Below, piece after piece: positions 48,281-57,480 of a stretch of 64,000 bases of DNA. Positions within the stretch are counted from its first letter, which is position 1; each line of letters starts with the position of its first letter. Origin of the DNA: JBCCIM01 sp965263205 (GTDB taxonomy: Bacteria > Bacteroidota > Rhodothermia > Rhodothermales > JAHQVL01). The notes under the pieces were generated by a model. The model was not told the DNA's origin and searched no databases. It saw only the letters and a program-made list of their open reading frames with translations. The position numbers and the translations under genes were made by a program. The stretch lies in contig CBDHHF010000035.1 in NCBI GenBank assembly GCA_965263205.1, positions 1 through 64,000 of the forward strand, given 5' to 3'.

Positions 48281-48511
48281 TCAAAGCTTTTGCTCGGCAT
48301 CAGCATAGCCTGATTTATAAGATGCTCTTGCCGCATACCCCATCAAAATACCCATTACTGCAACCACCGTCGCCCCCTCTGATAGCACCCAGAAGTCAAA
48401 TTGCTTTTGTAGTTGCACCAGCACAAGAGCAACTACAGCGCCCAGCACCACATACTGTAATGTAATCTTATTTATTCGCTTGTTTATTTCCTTGTTGCTC
48501 ACTTCAGGCAT
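48281..48511 (-). CDS. Small two-helix membrane protein
   Basis: The start at 48511 (MPEVSNKEINKRINK) is preferred; an upstream Met at 48541 is possible. The 76-residue product has two hydrophobic segments, YVVLGAVVALVLVQL and GATVVAVMGILMGYAA. No motif is recognised. Confidence 0.6.
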   Translation of the reverse strand: MPEVSNKEINKRINKITLQYVVLGAVVALVLVQLQKQFDFWVLSEGATVVAVMGILMGYAARASYKSGYADAEQKL

Positions 48512-48592
48512 ATTCCATACAGATTTACGTTGATGATGCAAAGAATCCCAAGGTAAGCAGAATTAGAAAATTATGTGGCACATCGTTGTGCC

Positions 48593-49426
48593 TTAATCTT
48601 CAAGCGAGCGAGCTATCCGAAACCCGATATTATAGCTTGTGTAGCTTGGGTGGAGTCTGTAGCGATAGCTCACACGATTCGCGTAAGGTGCGGCGTCCAT
48701 TGCACCGCCGCGAAGTACCTTAAGATTGGTATGGGAGGCAGGATCGTCATAGCTACCATACCAGGAGTCTGTCCACTCCCACACATTACCGATGCTATCG
48801 TACATCCCAAACGCATTCGGCGCTTTCTCTCCAACTTCACGCGTATAGCCTTCTTTCCCCTCGATATAATACCAGGCAATTTGATCCAACGTGGCGTCTT
48901 GTCCTTCTGCCACCTCTATGTTGCCGGCGTACGTATCCGTGGTTGTCCCAGCCCGTGCAGCGTATTCCCATTCTGCTTCTGTAGGTAAACGATATCCATT
49001 CCGACCAGGAACACGTGTATACCCATCAACAGGATCGATGGCATAAGCTGGATCCAGTCCTTCCAGACGAGAGAGCAGATTGCAGAATCGTACGGCATCA
49101 TACCAGGATACCTGCTCTACAGGATGGTTTTCTCCACGATGATAACTCGTATTGTAGCCCATGACAGCCTCGAACTGCGCCTGCGTTACTTCATACAGCC
49201 CAATAGCAAACGGCTGGACAGCAATCTCGCGTACCGGTAATTCTGCAGGTTCACCTTCGGTCTTACCTGTATCCCCCATGTTAAAGGATCCACCGGGCAG
49301 TTTTACAATTGGGATTTGTATTGCGTTTGATAAGGTATACCGGATTTCTTGCGCCTCACTCGTACGTGATGCAACAACCAGGAAAATGAATAAAAGCAAA
49401 CACCTTTTGATTGCAGACCTCTTCAT
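48593..49426 (-). CDS. Formylglycine-generating-enzyme-like (FGE/SUMF1 fold) secreted protein
   Basis: The 277-residue product has a signal peptide (MKRSAIKRCLLLFIFLVVASRTSEAQ) followed by the SUMF1 fold: PGGSFNMGD, YEVTQAQFEAVMG, HPVEQVSWYDAVRFCNLLS, YRLPTEAEWEYAARAG, FGMYDSIGNVWEW and VLRGGAMD. The C-terminal part reads RVSYRYRLHPSYTSYNIGFRIAR, without the two Cys that do the chemistry in true formylglycine-generating enzymes. So I infer a non-catalytic or differently active relative, as in many FGE-like proteins of Bacteroidota. Its sulfatase partner role is therefore doubtful. Confidence 0.85.
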   Translation of the reverse strand: MKRSAIKRCLLLFIFLVVASRTSEAQEIRYTLSNAIQIPIVKLPGGSFNMGDTGKTEGEPAELPVREIAVQPFAIGLYEVTQAQFEAVMGYNTSYHRGENHPVEQVSWYDAVRFCNLLSRLEGLDPAYAIDPVDGYTRVPGRNGYRLPTEAEWEYAARAGTTTDTYAGNIEVAEGQDATLDQIAWYYIEGKEGYTREVGEKAPNAFGMYDSIGNVWEWTDSWYGSYDDPASHTNLKVLRGGAMDAAPYANRVSYRYRLHPSYTSYNIGFRIARSLED

Positions 49427-49449
49427 AACGCGCAGATTTAGTATTCGCT

Positions 49450-49829
49450 ATTGTAGTATTAGGGGTGTTCAGAAAAAATAGCAGTTGGCAAAATGCAGTT
49501 CGTTTTTATCAATTTAGTGCGCGGACGTCCACCAAATGCGTGGCGATGTGCGGTGGATGCTTTTATCGAAGCGTTTTCCTGATCAAAGGTCAGGATGGGA
49601 TGCGCGAAAGGAGATAAAAGCGCGCGTTTTATTTGGTGGTGCCCTTTTCTTTGGTTCGTTTCTTTTGGGGCCCTGTTTTGTTTTCGGGTAAAAGAAATGA
49701 ACGTACGCAACCTACACCAGGGAGCAGTAGCTTTTACTGCATAAGATGTGTATCTCTTGCTGGAATGGCCATGTGCGCCAACATTGGATAAAGAATTTTT
49801 TTTCTGAACACCCCTGATTGTAGTATTAG
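49450..49829. mobile_element. MITE-like insertion of 354 bp with terminal inverted repeats and 13-bp flanking direct repeat
   Basis: The core lies at 49463-49816. The left end ggggtgttcagaaaaaa (from 49462) and the right end (ttctgaacacccc, ending 49814) are perfect inverted repeats of about 17 bp. The flanks carry a direct repeat attgtagtattag (49450-49462 and 49817-49829), probably the target duplication, although a 1-3 bp ambiguity in the boundary remains. No transposase is inside; a frame on the minus strand (49459-49710) has no transposase resemblance. The duplication length fits the IS4-type range, but no family can be fixed. Confidence 0.75.
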
Positions 49830-50061
49830 CTATGCGTTCGATCAGAACGGTTGGGCTTTGTCAGGAATCGAGAATATAGCAAACCTATGCTTTCATCACT
49901 GTTGAGTTGAGGTGCAAAAATGGTATACGACGGACTATGCTGGTACGGGTTGAGAAGTAGTGAGGCATGGCGCACCACATGGCCCTAACCTGGATATGCA
50001 AAAGGGAATGCACGCGTTGCTACCCTATGCAACGCGCGCACCCCAAGTTCTTTCTTTCGGT

Positions 50062-50844
50062 TTAATTGGTTGTACTAAACGCATATTGCAATGCAACGGG
50101 GTCAAATGTTGCGAAGTATGCGCCGGCTTCGGGTAATGCCTGTGTCTTCGTTGCAACAGCCTGAAACGCATCCTGACTTTCGTAGACCGACATGCCCACG
50201 GTTAACCGTTCGGTATCCTGACCAGCAACCACGGTAAACTCCCAGCTTTGCAGTACACCGTCTTGCCCGTCCAGCCAATCGACAAATGCTCTGCGGGTGG
50301 ACTGAAACGCTTCGTCTTGCCCCTCTTTCACCCTGCGTACAGCGACCTCCAACACCTGTCCTTCTCTCGCTGCTAAATTTGCAAGATCAAACGGTCCACC
50401 TTCGATAGGCTGCACAAAGAGATACACCTTCAAATCCATCGTTTCAGCAAATGGACCAAATGCCCCGTATACGGCGCTTTCTGCTGCTTTCAGCGCTTCT
50501 GCGGAAGCATACTGTGTCATCCCAATAAACACCTCGCGCGCATCGGGCTCAGGTAGTGCATAAAACGATTGAAATTCGCGGTCATTGCTCACGCCGGGCT
50601 GCGCCTTGAGCACGCTTATAAACTGGGAACGCGCCTGCACAAATGCATCTTTTTTCCCTGGTTTTACCATCCGAACAGCAACTTCAAATACCGGCGAAGG
50701 CGCTTCAGCAGCCTGGGACTGGCTTGCAACGGGCGCAACAGGATCATCTGATACTGCCCGGTGCGCTTCCTGATTACAACCGGATGCAACAGTTACAAAT
50801 GCCAGCACAAACAACGTCAATAGTAAGTTTTTCACGATCATCAT
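50062..50844 (-). CDS. Lipoprotein with two ABM-like domains
   Basis: The 260-residue product has a lipobox (TVASGCNQ). Two repeats of a ferredoxin-like domain follow: FEVAVRMVKPGKKDAFVQARSQF in the first and LEVAVRRVKEGQDEAFQSTRRAF in the second, each ending in a YESQDAFQA- or YASAEALKA-like element. This is the antibiotic-biosynthesis-monooxygenase (ABM) / dimeric alpha-beta barrel type; two copies in one chain would form an intramolecular barrel. Function unknown. An AraC gene lies 71 bases upstream on the same strand, suggesting co-transcription. Confidence 0.75.
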   Translation of the reverse strand: MMIVKNLLLTLFVLAFVTVASGCNQEAHRAVSDDPVAPVASQSQAAEAPSPVFEVAVRMVKPGKKDAFVQARSQFISVLKAQPGVSNDREFQSFYALPEPDAREVFIGMTQYASAEALKAAESAVYGAFGPFAETMDLKVYLFVQPIEGGPFDLANLAAREGQVLEVAVRRVKEGQDEAFQSTRRAFVDWLDGQDGVLQSWEFTVVAGQDTERLTVGMSVYESQDAFQAVATKTQALPEAGAYFATFDPVALQYAFSTTN

Positions 50845-50915
50845 TGGTGAGGTTTAACAACATCAATGAAGCTAGCGGCACGAGAAACGTATCGCTTACC
50901 GATTTGAAAAAAGAC

Positions 50916-51767
50916 TTACCAATTTGAATGCGCTGCGCGATAGGCTTGCGGACTCTGCCCTGTCATTTGTTTGACAAAACGAGAAAAATGGGATGGTGCG
51001 GAGAAGTTGAACGCGTAGGCAACCTCAGTGAGGTTATCGGTGCCGAAGATGAGCGCTTTCTTGATTTCAGCGATGAGATGTTCTCGAATCATCTGGCCGG
51101 CCGGCTTCGAGAAATGTTTTTGACAAAGTCGATTTAACTGTGTACGGCTCATCTCCAGATGATCGGCATAATACGCCACCCCGTGTTGTTGCCGGACTTG
51201 TTGCTGAAGCAATTTCAAAAAGCTCAGCTCAATCCCGTTGCTTATAATCCGATTTGCTTCTGCATATTGCCCTTGATATGCCTGGTTCAGCCGGACCAGC
51301 AGGTAATACACCAGTGACCTGATGATGTGTTTGCTATCAGGAGAAAACAACCGGATTTCCTCCCTGATTTCTTTTGCCAGGGCATAATATTTCTCAAATA
51401 CGGATGGCTCCAGCGTTAAGAACGAGGGCAGCGTGGGGTAATGAAAAAATCCGAATTTGTAGATGAAGTTTTTGTCGTTAAAAAACTCATCCAGAAAGTC
51501 ACCTTCAAAAAACAGAAAATGGCAGGTATCAAACGTTGATGTGGAAACGGTATTGATTTGCCCGGGCCGGATGAACAACACCATATTGTCCTCCAACTCA
51601 ATCTCTTCAGCATCGATACAATAGTGGCCCTGGCCTCGCTCCAGGAAAATGATAATGTAAAACGTGAGCAGCATCCGATCTGCGACGATGTTGAGCTCCG
51701 TTTCGTCACAGGCATCAATGAGTAGCTCTTTGCCGTATTTATTTCGCTTAAAAACCAGTTTTCGCAT
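50916..51767 (-). CDS. AraC-family transcriptional regulator
   Basis: The start at 51767 (MRKLVFKRNKYGKELLIDACDE) is preferred over the Met at 51827 because the upstream part reads as unrelated. The N-terminal sensor has a cupin pattern (CIDAEEIELEDNMVLFIRPGQ). The C-terminal DNA-binding domain has two helix-turn-helix units: VAYYADHLEMSRTQLNRLCQKH and LTEVAYAFNFSAPSHFSRFVKQ. It may regulate the lipoprotein gene downstream. Confidence 0.9.
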   Translation of the reverse strand: MRKLVFKRNKYGKELLIDACDETELNIVADRMLLTFYIIIFLERGQGHYCIDAEEIELEDNMVLFIRPGQINTVSTSTFDTCHFLFFEGDFLDEFFNDKNFIYKFGFFHYPTLPSFLTLEPSVFEKYYALAKEIREEIRLFSPDSKHIIRSLVYYLLVRLNQAYQGQYAEANRIISNGIELSFLKLLQQQVRQQHGVAYYADHLEMSRTQLNRLCQKHFSKPAGQMIREHLIAEIKKALIFGTDNLTEVAYAFNFSAPSHFSRFVKQMTGQSPQAYRAAHSNW

Positions 51768-51985
51768 ATGTGCCGCACAAACGTCTAGCAAGTTTATCTG
51801 CGTAGCCCTGTGTGAAGCTAAGCACAAACAAACGAAAGCGAAAATAATATGCAGCCAGAATGCCAGGCGCTTGAGAAGTTCAGATAACTCACCACTCGCT
51901 GTATTGCATGCTTACCTCCATCCCAAACACAGCTCATCATACGTGAACTGCGACACGTTAAACAACAAACCTGGCCTGCAAAGCG

Positions 51986-53413
51986 TTATTCAACGCGCGT
52001 AGCTGTACGCCCAACAACAACAAACGAGACTGCGTCTCCATCCTGTACATCAAATTGAAAGCGCACGCCGGCTTCTGCATCAAACAACTGCGTTGGCGAT
52101 TCTGCAAGTAAAAGTGCCGGCTCATCCAATGGCCCTCCAACAGCAAACAGGCTATCGTTCTCCAGCACAATCTGCACAGGCCCCCATTCCTCAAATGCAT
52201 AGTTTCCGGTCAGTACCGCAACCTGGTCTGCGGTAAGCTCAACTACATCGCGAACGTCTCGTTCATAACCAGGCCATCCATATGCATCAGCAATGGCGTA
52301 CCGGATTTCTCTGCTGAGATCTGACCCGTTGTCTGAGTTTGTCATGATGACAACGCCGTAGCCATCTTTTATGGATGCTGACAGGAAGCAGCGAAACCCT
52401 TCGTTTGCGCCTCCATGCTGGAAATACAGACCATCTTCAGAAATACCCGGGCCTAAACCATAATTATCCATTCCAGGGATCAGCATTTCTTGTGCTGTAG
52501 CCGCAGTAAGTACTTCCTCGTCGCTGCCGGCGTACGAACGCTGAACAGACGCTGCGTATTTGAGCAAATCTGAAGGTGTTGTCCAGAGGCCGGCAGCGGC
52601 TTGCTCGGGATAGACATGCCAGTTCATTTCGACGATCTCCCCGCCGCCTAGGTAACCGGTAGCAGCACGGTCGTGCCATACTTCTTTCAGGGGCTGTGTA
52701 AAGGTACTCGAAGTCATACCGAGCGGTTGTAGTACTAGAGAATCCATCAAAGGAGCAAAATCAGTTTGCGCAACATCTTCCATGGCAAGTTGCATCACCG
52801 TATACCCTCCGCCAGAATACCGCCAGCTTTCTCCTGGCTCTTTATAAACGACAATTGGATCGGTATTCCCGTCACCTGTCAGTACATCCCGCGTAGCGAT
52901 GCGCGCTTCAGAACGTGCATAGCCGGGGAAGCCCCACACGGTTGTGCCGGCGGTATGGTTAAGAATGCGGCGGACATTCACTTTCTCGTCCTCGGTAAAT
53001 CCTTCCCCAGGTAGCTGCCAACTGCTCAAATACGTATTTATATCACCATCAAGAGATAACTGCCCATCCTCTATCATATCGAGCGCAGCCATTGCAGCCA
53101 CAGGTTTGCTTATGGAGGCTGCCTGAAACAGTGTTTCTGATGTAACCGCTCTGCTGCTTGCGCTATCAGCCATGCCATAGCCTCGCGCCCAGGCAAATTC
53201 ACCGTCTAGCATGACAGCTACGCTTACGCCAGGCACATTGTAGTGTACCAAGCGATCCTCAATGGTCGCCGGTGCCGGCTCCTGATTTCGAATAACGACA
53301 TGCGGCATGAGCGATTGCTCGATACGAGCAATCGCTTCAAGATGGGGATCTTGCTGCACGGGCTGCTGACAGCCAATAAGTAAAATGAATGTTAGCAGGA
53401 AAAGACGATACAC
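51986..53413 (-). CDS. Serine hydrolase of the class C beta-lactamase fold, lipoprotein
   Basis: The 475-residue product has a lipoprotein-type leader (TFILLIGCQQ). The SxxK motif SISK (near residue 98) and the second catalytic Tyr in YSGGGY (near 199) are visible, followed by the tail element QHGGANEGFRC (HGG). Such enzymes are penicillin-binding-protein-like carboxypeptidases or esterases. No true beta-lactamase role can be claimed. It is adjacent to nothing functionally related; its C-terminal ~100 residues form a lipocalin-like tail, with RFQFDVQDGDAVSFVVV. Confidence 0.88.
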   Translation of the reverse strand: MYRLFLLTFILLIGCQQPVQQDPHLEAIARIEQSLMPHVVIRNQEPAPATIEDRLVHYNVPGVSVAVMLDGEFAWARGYGMADSASSRAVTSETLFQAASISKPVAAMAALDMIEDGQLSLDGDINTYLSSWQLPGEGFTEDEKVNVRRILNHTAGTTVWGFPGYARSEARIATRDVLTGDGNTDPIVVYKEPGESWRYSGGGYTVMQLAMEDVAQTDFAPLMDSLVLQPLGMTSSTFTQPLKEVWHDRAATGYLGGGEIVEMNWHVYPEQAAAGLWTTPSDLLKYAASVQRSYAGSDEEVLTAATAQEMLIPGMDNYGLGPGISEDGLYFQHGGANEGFRCFLSASIKDGYGVVIMTNSDNGSDLSREIRYAIADAYGWPGYERDVRDVVELTADQVAVLTGNYAFEEWGPVQIVLENDSLFAVGGPLDEPALLLAESPTQLFDAEAGVRFQFDVQDGDAVSFVVVGRTATRVE

Positions 53414-53602
53414 CGTGGGCCTCCAATCATAAAAGAAGATTTCTTATAACCAACGTTACAAACGTACACGATCGACTGTAAGTTACGTGGAAAAATGGTT
53501 TACGAGAAGATACAGGAATAACCTGGACAGATTAACCTCGAATGGTTGCACAACAGACTTAACCAATTCGGGTCCCGCAAGCTAACGCCAAGTCTTTTTC
53601 GG

Positions 53603-53986
53603 TTAGTTAGACCGCGTAATGATAGGGAGAATGCGGTGCAGGAAGGCCCCATCTAAACTGTAGCGCAGCATGTCGCCTTCGATGGCGAACCAGGTGATGA
53701 GGGTATGGCGGTAATAATTGTCGGCGTCTGTACGGAATGCAGAAATGCGCATCAGGCCTTCCAGGGTATCTTTGATTGCAATCTGCGCGTCATTCTCACA
53801 ATCGGATGTGAGCGATGCCCGCTCGCAGAATTCTTTGATTTTGATGGTATGCTCTTTTTCGAGGGGCAGAAAGTTGCCGGCATGAATCATCAACGCCATC
53901 CAGGCTCGTCCTTGCCGGATGCCCAGCGAAGAACTCAATTCATATCCTGTATTGGCCAACAAGCCTTTTAACTGAAGCACATCCAT
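53603..53986 (-). CDS. Conserved-looking small protein of unknown function
   Basis: The 127-residue product (MDVLQLKGLLANTGYEL...) has no signal peptide or membrane segment. Its helical pattern with two Cys (EFCERASLTSDCEND) gives no family clue. It is 129 bases downstream of the ArsC-family gene on the same strand and may share its transcript. Confidence 0.55.
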   Translation of the reverse strand: MDVLQLKGLLANTGYELSSSLGIRQGRAWMALMIHAGNFLPLEKEHTIKIKEFCERASLTSDCENDAQIAIKDTLEGLMRISAFRTDADNYYRHTLITWFAIEGDMLRYSLDGAFLHRILPIITRSN

Positions 53987-54115
53987 GGGTTTTGCGTCTG
54001 CCGGTTACTGTTTACAACTGATGAGCACGGTTCCTCAAAGTACTAAAAGCTTGCCCGAAAGCACAAGGCCTGACGTATCTTCACAAAGATCTATTTTTTC
54101 AGGCTTTAGCAAAGG

Positions 54116-54463
54116 TTATCCATCCACAATAGTTGCCACCGCCGTATCGTCCCGGACGACATACGCAACGCCGTCTTTGAGTACGATGGGGCGCTGTAAA
54201 AGTATGGGGTGATCGAGAACCAGTTTTATCGCCTCCTCCCTCGTCATATCCTTCAGGCTTTTTTCCTGTTGCACAAAGACGCGCTCCTTCCGCCGAATCA
54301 GGTCATGCCAGTTGCCGGGATACGCATCAAATATCTGTTCGATTTTATCACGGTCCAGCAGGTTTTTGAGGTACGCTATCTCCTCCCATTCCATCTCTGC
54401 ATCATCCAGGGCGCGTTTCAAGATTTGGCATTTTCGGCAGCGGGGATTAAAAATTATCTGCAT
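54116..54463 (-). CDS. ArsC/Spx-family thioredoxin-like protein
   Basis: The 115-residue product begins MQIIFNPRCRKCQILKRAL, a CxxC in the position of the ArsC/Spx active site, and has the family stretch LIRRKERVF and the final loop RPIVLKDG. Real arsenate reductases have CxxS or one Cys with Arg residues, so CRKC suggests a YffB/Spx-like or redox role. No ars operon is seen, so I do not call it arsenate reductase. Confidence 0.82.
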   Translation of the reverse strand: MQIIFNPRCRKCQILKRALDDAEMEWEEIAYLKNLLDRDKIEQIFDAYPGNWHDLIRRKERVFVQQEKSLKDMTREEAIKLVLDHPILLQRPIVLKDGVAYVVRDDTAVATIVDG

Positions 54464-54475
54464 AGAGCGCGCTTG

Positions 54476-54510
54476 TTTGGAATTTTAATTTTCCTGATCG
54501 GTACTATTTG
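54476..54510 (+). promoter_or_regulatory. Possible Bacteroidota-type promoter
   Basis: A TTTG at 54476-54479 and tactatttg at 54502-54510 have spacing like the Bacteroidota -33/-7 promoter (TTTG then TAnnTTTG, one base off). It lies 49 bases upstream of the oxidoreductase start at 54559. Confidence 0.3.
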
Positions 54511-54558
54511 TTTAGATTAGGGCGGCAGTAAAATATACCATTCAAAACGAACATAAAG

Positions 54559-55629
54559 ATGGCCGGCGAAAAATTGAGCGTACTGGTAGTTGGATGTGGA
54601 AACATGGGCACCTCGCACGCGCGTGCTTACCACAAGATGGATGAATTTGAGATCGTGGGCCTGGTGAGCAGAACCCCGGCCAGTCGCGAAAGGCTTTCAA
54701 CAGAACTTGGCGGCCTCCCCATGTACGGTGACTTCCATGAAGCGTTAAAAGCTACGTCGCCTGATGTGGTATCGATTAACACGTACCCGGAGACGCACGC
54801 AGAATACGCCATCGCCTGCCTGGACGCCGGCGCGCACGTGTTCATCGAAAAGCCCCTCGCCAATACGGTTGAAGAAGCGCAAGCCATTGCCGACAAAGCC
54901 ATTGCTCTCAACAAAAAACTGGTCATTGGGTACATTTTGCGCGTACACCCCGCATGGACCAAGTTTATAGAGACCGCGCAAACGCTTGGTAAACCACTGG
55001 TCATGCGGATGAACCTCAACCAGCAAAGCGCCGGCAACGAATGGTACACGCACAAACAACTGATGAATACCATGTCGCCTATCGTCGATTGCGGGGTGCA
55101 TTATGTAGACATTATGTGCATGATGACCGGCGCCAAACCCATCCGTGTAAGCGGCATCGGCGCACGGTTGACCGATGAAATTGCATCCGACATGTACAAC
55201 TACGGCCACCTGCAGGTTACCTTCGACGACGGCTCCGTAGGTTGGTACGAAGCCGGCTGGGGCCCGATGATGAGCGAAACAGCGTTCTTTGTTAAAGATG
55301 TGATTGGCCCCAAAGGATGCGTCAGTATCGTCGAGAAAGTAAACGAAGACACCTCGGATATCGGCGGCCACACCAACACGGGCTGCCTCAAGGTACACTA
55401 CAGCGCAATGAATGAAGACGGCACCTTCGCTAAACCCGACGAGTTCATCGATACGTCTGATGAACCCGATCATGACGCGCTCTGTGAACTCGAACAACGC
55501 TTCCTGCTCAACGCCATCCAAAACGACGTCGACCTCTCCGCCCACGCGTACGACGCCGTCAACAGCCTGAAAATTGTCTTGGCAGCAGATGAGTCGTTCA
55601 AAACCGGCAAAACGGTTGAATTGACGTGA
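54559..55629 (+). CDS. Gfo/Idh/MocA-family oxidoreductase, cytoplasmic
   Basis: The 356-residue product has an NAD(P)-binding N-terminus (LSVLVVGCGNMGTSHA) and the motif VFIEKPLANTVEEA with the family's Lys in EKP. The C-terminal domain carries MSPIVDCGVHYVDIM with the His typically at the active site. No signal peptide is visible, unlike the paralogue at 40513. These enzymes oxidise or reduce sugars, inositols or similar compounds. The 3' end faces the sulfatase gene across a 64-base gap containing a dispersed repeat. Confidence 0.9.
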   Translation: MAGEKLSVLVVGCGNMGTSHARAYHKMDEFEIVGLVSRTPASRERLSTELGGLPMYGDFHEALKATSPDVVSINTYPETHAEYAIACLDAGAHVFIEKPLANTVEEAQAIADKAIALNKKLVIGYILRVHPAWTKFIETAQTLGKPLVMRMNLNQQSAGNEWYTHKQLMNTMSPIVDCGVHYVDIMCMMTGAKPIRVSGIGARLTDEIASDMYNYGHLQVTFDDGSVGWYEAGWGPMMSETAFFVKDVIGPKGCVSIVEKVNEDTSDIGGHTNTGCLKVHYSAMNEDGTFAKPDEFIDTSDEPDHDALCELEQRFLLNAIQNDVDLSAHAYDAVNSLKIVLAADESFKTGKTVELT

Positions 55630-55661
55630 TTTCGGGTTTAAGAAATCGAAAATACGCAATC

Positions 55662-55688
55662 ACGAGCCCCCGGAAGCACGAAAACAGC
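55662..55688. repeat. Small dispersed repeat in a convergent gap
   Basis: The sequence cccccggaagcacgaaaac shares ccggaagcacg and the following aaacacga-like tail with the inverted repeat at 40451-40500. Both lie after Gfo/Idh/MocA genes. It has no pairing arm here. Confidence 0.5.
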
Positions 55689-55693
55689 CAACA

Positions 55694-57229
55694 TCACGGC
55701 ATTGCTACCACTTCACCCGTAGACCTAATCTCCGGTCTTTGTGCATCCATGTGCTTCATCCAGTCGCGTAACGCTTTCTTCATATCCTCAAAGACTTCGG
55801 GCTCGTTCCAACGTTGATCGGCTGTCTCACTGAGATCAACTGCAAGGTTGTATAACTCAAAGCGCTGATCACGGTAGAAATAAATCAGTTTCCAATTGTC
55901 TTTGCGGATCGAAGTAAACGGATCGGTCCCATCTGCAAAAGGCCCCCACTTGTGCGGGTAGTGCCACCCCAAAACCCTGTCCATAAACTCCCCGCCTTGC
56001 AATAACGGTATTAAGGATGTGCCATCAACTGCATGGTTGACTGGTACTTCTGTGCCGGCAAAAGCCAGCATGGTTGGAAACAAGTCGTCGCTGATTACAG
56101 GCACATCGATTCTGCTGCCCTCTTCTAACGGTACCTGTTGTTGTGAAGACGCGCGACCATCCGGCCTTGCCCATGACAGCAGCATCGGGACCCTGGTCCC
56201 CCCCTCATACGCTGATCCTTTACCGCTGCGCAGTGGCAGGTTGTGCATATTTTTGCCGAGGCCGGCGCTGGTGATGCCCCTTGCGTGCGCGCTCAGTCCC
56301 CCATTATCCGAAAAAAAGATGATGAGTGTATTGCGGGCGACGTCCAATGCTTCCAGTTGATGCAGCAAGCCACCAAGGCTCGCATCCATTGCTTCGATCA
56401 TCGACGCATAAGCTGCTTCCCGTTCATCCAGATGCGGATACCGAGCCACATATTGGGAATCAGCCATGATGGGTGTATGCACACCGTAGTGCGCCACATG
56501 CAGGAAAAACGGTTGTTTCGCTTCAACCGCTTCTTCGATGGCACGATTCGCCTCAATGGTCAGTACTTCTGTCAGGTTGATGTCGCGCTGATGATACGCT
56601 TCAAGCCCCGGCACATCCCATACGCCGTTGCGGCCACGAAACGATGCGCTGAAATTGTGTTCACCGTAATAGCTTCCCGGCGCACCAGCTGCATGGCCGG
56701 CGATGTTTACATCGTAGCCCAGGTTGCGTGGATCAGCACCGGGTGTTTCCATCGCTCCCCAGTGTGCTTTGCCGGCGTGGATGGTGCGGTAGCCGGCGGC
56801 GTTAAGTAGTGCAGGCAGTGTTACATCGTCGGGTTGCAATCCCTCAAATCGCCAATCCGGGGATTGCAAAGGGTAGTGTTTGGGCCCCGTTTCCTGTGCC
56901 GCCCGGCTGTTCCGCAACGTCCAGTTGGTTATGCGTGTACGCGCCGGGTGTTGGCCCGTCATGATGCTTGTGCGCGTAGGGGTACATACCGGACTTGCAG
57001 CATACGCATTGGTAAACACGACGCCCTGCTGCGCAAGGCGCTCCATGTTCGGGGTATGGTACGTTTGATTTAAAGGCGTTGCTGTTGTGTGGAAGGGTAC
57101 GGAGGTATCTTGCCATCCCATGTCATCAACCAGGAAGAGAATGATGTTTGGCTGCTCAGAAAGCTCGTGGTGTGACGGGGTTACGGCGGCAACAAGGAGG
57201 AGAATTGAGATGAAAACAGCGTATCGCAT
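55694..57229 (-). CDS. S1-type sulfatase (arylsulfatase family)
   Basis: The 511-residue product has a signal peptide (MRYAVFISILLLVAAVTPS). Metal ligands are seen in NIILFLVDDMGWQD, and the sulfatase motif PVCTPTRTSIMTGQHPAR has the Cys (near residue 80) that is converted to formylglycine, followed by KAHWG, VAHYGVHTPI and FFSDNGG. It should remove sulfate esters from sulfated glycans in the periplasm. It needs a true formylglycine-generating enzyme; the FGE-fold protein in this window lacks the catalytic Cys, so maturation must come from elsewhere or from an anSME. Confidence 0.93.
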   Translation of the reverse strand: MRYAVFISILLLVAAVTPSHHELSEQPNIILFLVDDMGWQDTSVPFHTTATPLNQTYHTPNMERLAQQGVVFTNAYAASPVCTPTRTSIMTGQHPARTRITNWTLRNSRAAQETGPKHYPLQSPDWRFEGLQPDDVTLPALLNAAGYRTIHAGKAHWGAMETPGADPRNLGYDVNIAGHAAGAPGSYYGEHNFSASFRGRNGVWDVPGLEAYHQRDINLTEVLTIEANRAIEEAVEAKQPFFLHVAHYGVHTPIMADSQYVARYPHLDEREAAYASMIEAMDASLGGLLHQLEALDVARNTLIIFFSDNGGLSAHARGITSAGLGKNMHNLPLRSGKGSAYEGGTRVPMLLSWARPDGRASSQQQVPLEEGSRIDVPVISDDLFPTMLAFAGTEVPVNHAVDGTSLIPLLQGGEFMDRVLGWHYPHKWGPFADGTDPFTSIRKDNWKLIYFYRDQRFELYNLAVDLSETADQRWNEPEVFEDMKKALRDWMKHMDAQRPEIRSTGEVVAMP

Positions 57230-57368
57230 TAACTCGGCCTTTGGGGTTGGATGGCGTATAATGCAGGATATTGGCTAAAGGTGAAGAATACAACCTGCGC
57301 ACATGCTCAACCTGGTGTGGGTGTGAATGGACGATGCGCTCAGGTAGAGCGATGCCCGGTGCTCGCCC

Positions 57369-57449
57369 AGATCCTTCGCAGGGCTCAGGATGACGGGAGC
57401 AATGTCCAGAGCCATTCCTGCAGAGATCCTTCGCGTGGCTCAGGATGAC
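57369..57449. repeat. Dispersed GATCCTTCGC..CAGGATGAC repeat, two copies
   Basis: Two near-identical copies, gatccttcgcagggctcagg at about 57370 and gatccttcgcgtggctcagg at about 57424, each end in atgac. They lie in direct orientation 54 bases apart, between the sulfatase and the recQ gene. This kind of interspersed repeat occurs in many bacterial genomes. Confidence 0.7.
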
Positions 57450-57480
57450 ATATGCGAGGGATTGCACCATGCTGAACACA

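Noticed and set aside
49459..49710. 83-codon minus-strand frame inside the second MITE
   Set aside because: It begins in the inverted repeat and has no transposase motif.
51986..53413. Beta-lactamase conferring resistance
   Set aside because: Only the SxxK/Tyr fold is visible; the motif YSG differs from the YxN of true class C enzymes.
54116..54463. True arsenate reductase (ArsC)
   Set aside because: The active-site pattern is CRKC and no ars genes are nearby, so only the fold is claimed.
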